A DNA stretch of 64,000 nt from Fundidesulfovibrio magnetotacticus (GTDB taxonomy: Bacteria > Desulfobacterota > Desulfovibrionia > Desulfovibrionales > Desulfovibrionaceae), in assembly GCF_013019105.1 (NCBI RefSeq), contig NZ_BLTE01000003.1, forward strand, positions 186,001 to 250,000. The letters run 5' to 3'. Positions 63,063 to 64,000 of this stretch are shown here, one piece after another. The position numbers were made by a program, and so were the translations under genes. A model generated the notes under the pieces. That model was not told the origin of the DNA. It saw only the letters and a list, made by a program, of their open reading frames with translations, and searched no databases. Numbering within the stretch: the first letter of the stretch is position 1; each line of letters begins with the position of its first letter.

Positions 63063-64000
63063 CGCGCCGGATTCCGCGTGTTCGGGACCTGCCAGGGGCA
63101 GGCGCACCACGAAGCGCGCGCCGCGCCCGGGGCTCGATTCCGCGCGGATGTCGCCCCCGTGGCTGTTCACCACGATGAACCAGGCCACGGCCAGGCCCAG
63201 GCCCGTGCCCTCCCCGGGGGGCTTGGTGCTGAAAAGGGGCTCAAACACCCGCAGGCGAACGGATTCCTCCATGCCGGGGCCGTTGTCCTCAATCTCCAGC
63301 ACGCCCATGCCGTCGGCGGCGTGGACGCGCACCACCAGCCGGGGCGGCGCCGGGGGCGCATCCCTCGAGGCCATGGCCTGCGCCGCGTTGACCAGCAGAT
63401 TGTAGACCACCTGCTCCAGGTCCGAGGCGGAACAATGCACGAGCGGCATGTCCGGAGCGTATTCCCGGACGATTTCTATGGAGCGGAAGTCGTACTTCTT
63501 CTTGAGGTCGTAGTCCGTGGCCGCGATCTCGATGGTCTTGTCCGCCAGTTCGGGCAGGGACACCGGCACGCGGGCCGATGCGCTCTTGCGGATGAACCCC
63601 AGCATGTTGCGCACGATGCGCGCCGCGCGCTCGCCGGATTCGCGCACCGTGTCCAGGAAGGTGAAGATGCCCCGGCGCTGGAGGTAGTCCCGGAGGATTT
63701 CGAGGTCCGCGCCGGAAGCCAGCGCCGCGGCGCGGTTGGCTTCGGCGGACGGATCGAGCCTGCGCTGGATGATCTGCACTGCCTGGAGAATGCCCGAGAG
63801 GGGGTTGTTGATCTCGTGGGCCATGCCCCCGGCCAGGCTGCCGATGCTGTTCATCTTCTCCGACTGGATGAGCAGGGCTTCCAGGCGAACGCGTTCGGTC
63901 ACGTCGTCCACGCGCACCACGGCCCCGTCCACCCCGTTGGCCACCAGGGGGCTGGCCAGGATGTCCATGTAGCGCGTCCCCTCGGCCCCGGGGAGGGCGC
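63039..64000 (-). CDS. PAS-containing sensor histidine kinase, C-terminal part (runs off window)
   Basis: At least 320 residues; the frame continues past the right edge. A PAS tail (VDDVTERVRLEALLIQSEKM) leads into HisKA with His in GGMAHEINNPLSG, then HATPase_c with LLVNAAQAM, EIEDNGPGME and [12 protein letters not shown]. Membrane segments, if any, are outside. No response regulator is visible on this side. Confidence 0.93.
   Translation of the reverse strand, partial: ALPGAEGTRYMDILASPLVANGVDGAVVRVDDVTERVRLEALLIQSEKMNSIGSLAGGMAHEINNPLSGILQAVQIIQRRLDPSAEANRAAALASGADLEILRDYLQRRGIFTFLDTVRESGERAARIVRNMLGFIRKSASARVPVSLPELADKTIEIAATDYDLKKKYDFRSIEIVREYAPDMPLVHCSASDLEQVVYNLLVNAAQAMASRDAPPAPPRLVVRVHAADGMGVLEIEDNGPGMEESVRLRVFEPLFSTKPPGEGTGLGLAVAWFIVVNSHGGDIRAESSPGRGARFVVRLPLAGPEHAESGAPLTPARG

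Overview
The window is high-GC, densely packed bacterial chromosome with short intergenic gaps, frequent ATGA/GTGA overlaps and clear Shine-Dalgarno (SD) sites. The mix of genes (a YqeC selenium-hydroxylase accessory factor, an uracil salvage pair, abundant two-component and c-di-GMP signalling, a truncated mannose-family PTS next to smpB, a heme-c sensor kinase, an iron-sulfur DUF362 protein, butyrate kinase and alanine dehydrogenase) and the protein wording suggest an anaerobic, sulfate-reducer-like Desulfovibrionaceae (Desulfovibrio/Fundidesulfovibrio type). That placement is an inference. No rRNA, complete tRNA, CRISPR array or insertion sequence was found.

Layout. 1-5.1 kb: YqeC, a PhoU-like protein, a DUF362 ferredoxin-like protein divergent from butyrate kinase, and a secreted protein of unknown family. 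5.2-6.7 kb: an overlapping pair of unknown genes, one with a PD-(D/E)XK nuclease-like core. 6.9-11.6 kb: DEAD-box RNA helicase, an intact hicBA toxin-antitoxin pair, and the upp-uraA uracil salvage operon. 11.7-14.8 kb: an AT-rich acquired hybrid sensor kinase, followed by a decayed hicB pseudogene, a DinB-like protein and a gpt-like phosphoribosyltransferase. 16.6-24.4 kb: an EAL-HDOD protein, then a minus-strand cluster that reads UspA, YeiH-like transporter, membrane lipoyl-domain protein, UspA, heme-c histidine kinase and sigma-54 response regulator. 24.8-28.3 kb: a 4xPAS-GGDEF-EAL protein and CreA. 28.7-34.6 kb: a complete Opp/Dpp-type ABC importer. 34.7-38.5 kb: a second EAL-HDOD protein, an M20 peptidase, an unknown gene and greA. 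38.8-41.7 kb: a polar amino-acid ABC importer whose permease has an N-terminal periplasmic TPR-like extension. 41.7-46.0 kb: a cysteine desulfidase/permease pair (cyuA/cyuP-like) and an AspT-like exchanger. 46.1-49.2 kb: a 1009-residue protein with a degenerate PHP motif and membrane segments. 49.3-53.4 kb: a LysE exporter, a manganese-riboswitch-controlled CaCA cation exchanger, an MCE-like secreted protein, a small antitoxin-like protein, and an AT-rich foreign gene beside a tRNA 3'-end remnant. 53.4-58.0 kb: smpB, ptsI, ptsH and EIID, then ald. 58.5-64 kb: a D,D-carboxypeptidase, a DUF401 permease, a YkgJ Fe/Zn-cluster protein, an AhpD-like protein divergent from a LysR regulator, and a partial histidine kinase.

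How the genes fit together. Uptake and turnover of peptides, polar amino acids, cysteine and alanine is a strong theme: two ABC importers, the cyuAP-like pair, AspT, LysE, the M20 peptidase and ald. Signalling is the second theme: three histidine kinases, one NtrC-type regulator, two EAL-HDOD proteins and one GGDEF-EAL protein. Three small islands look acquired or decaying: the AT-rich kinase, the hicB pseudogene, and the AT-rich gene by the tRNA remnant. The best candidates for undescribed biology are the lipoyl-domain/YeiH/UspA/heme-kinase cluster, the PHP-like membrane protein, the TPR-permease fusion and the PD-(D/E)XK pair.
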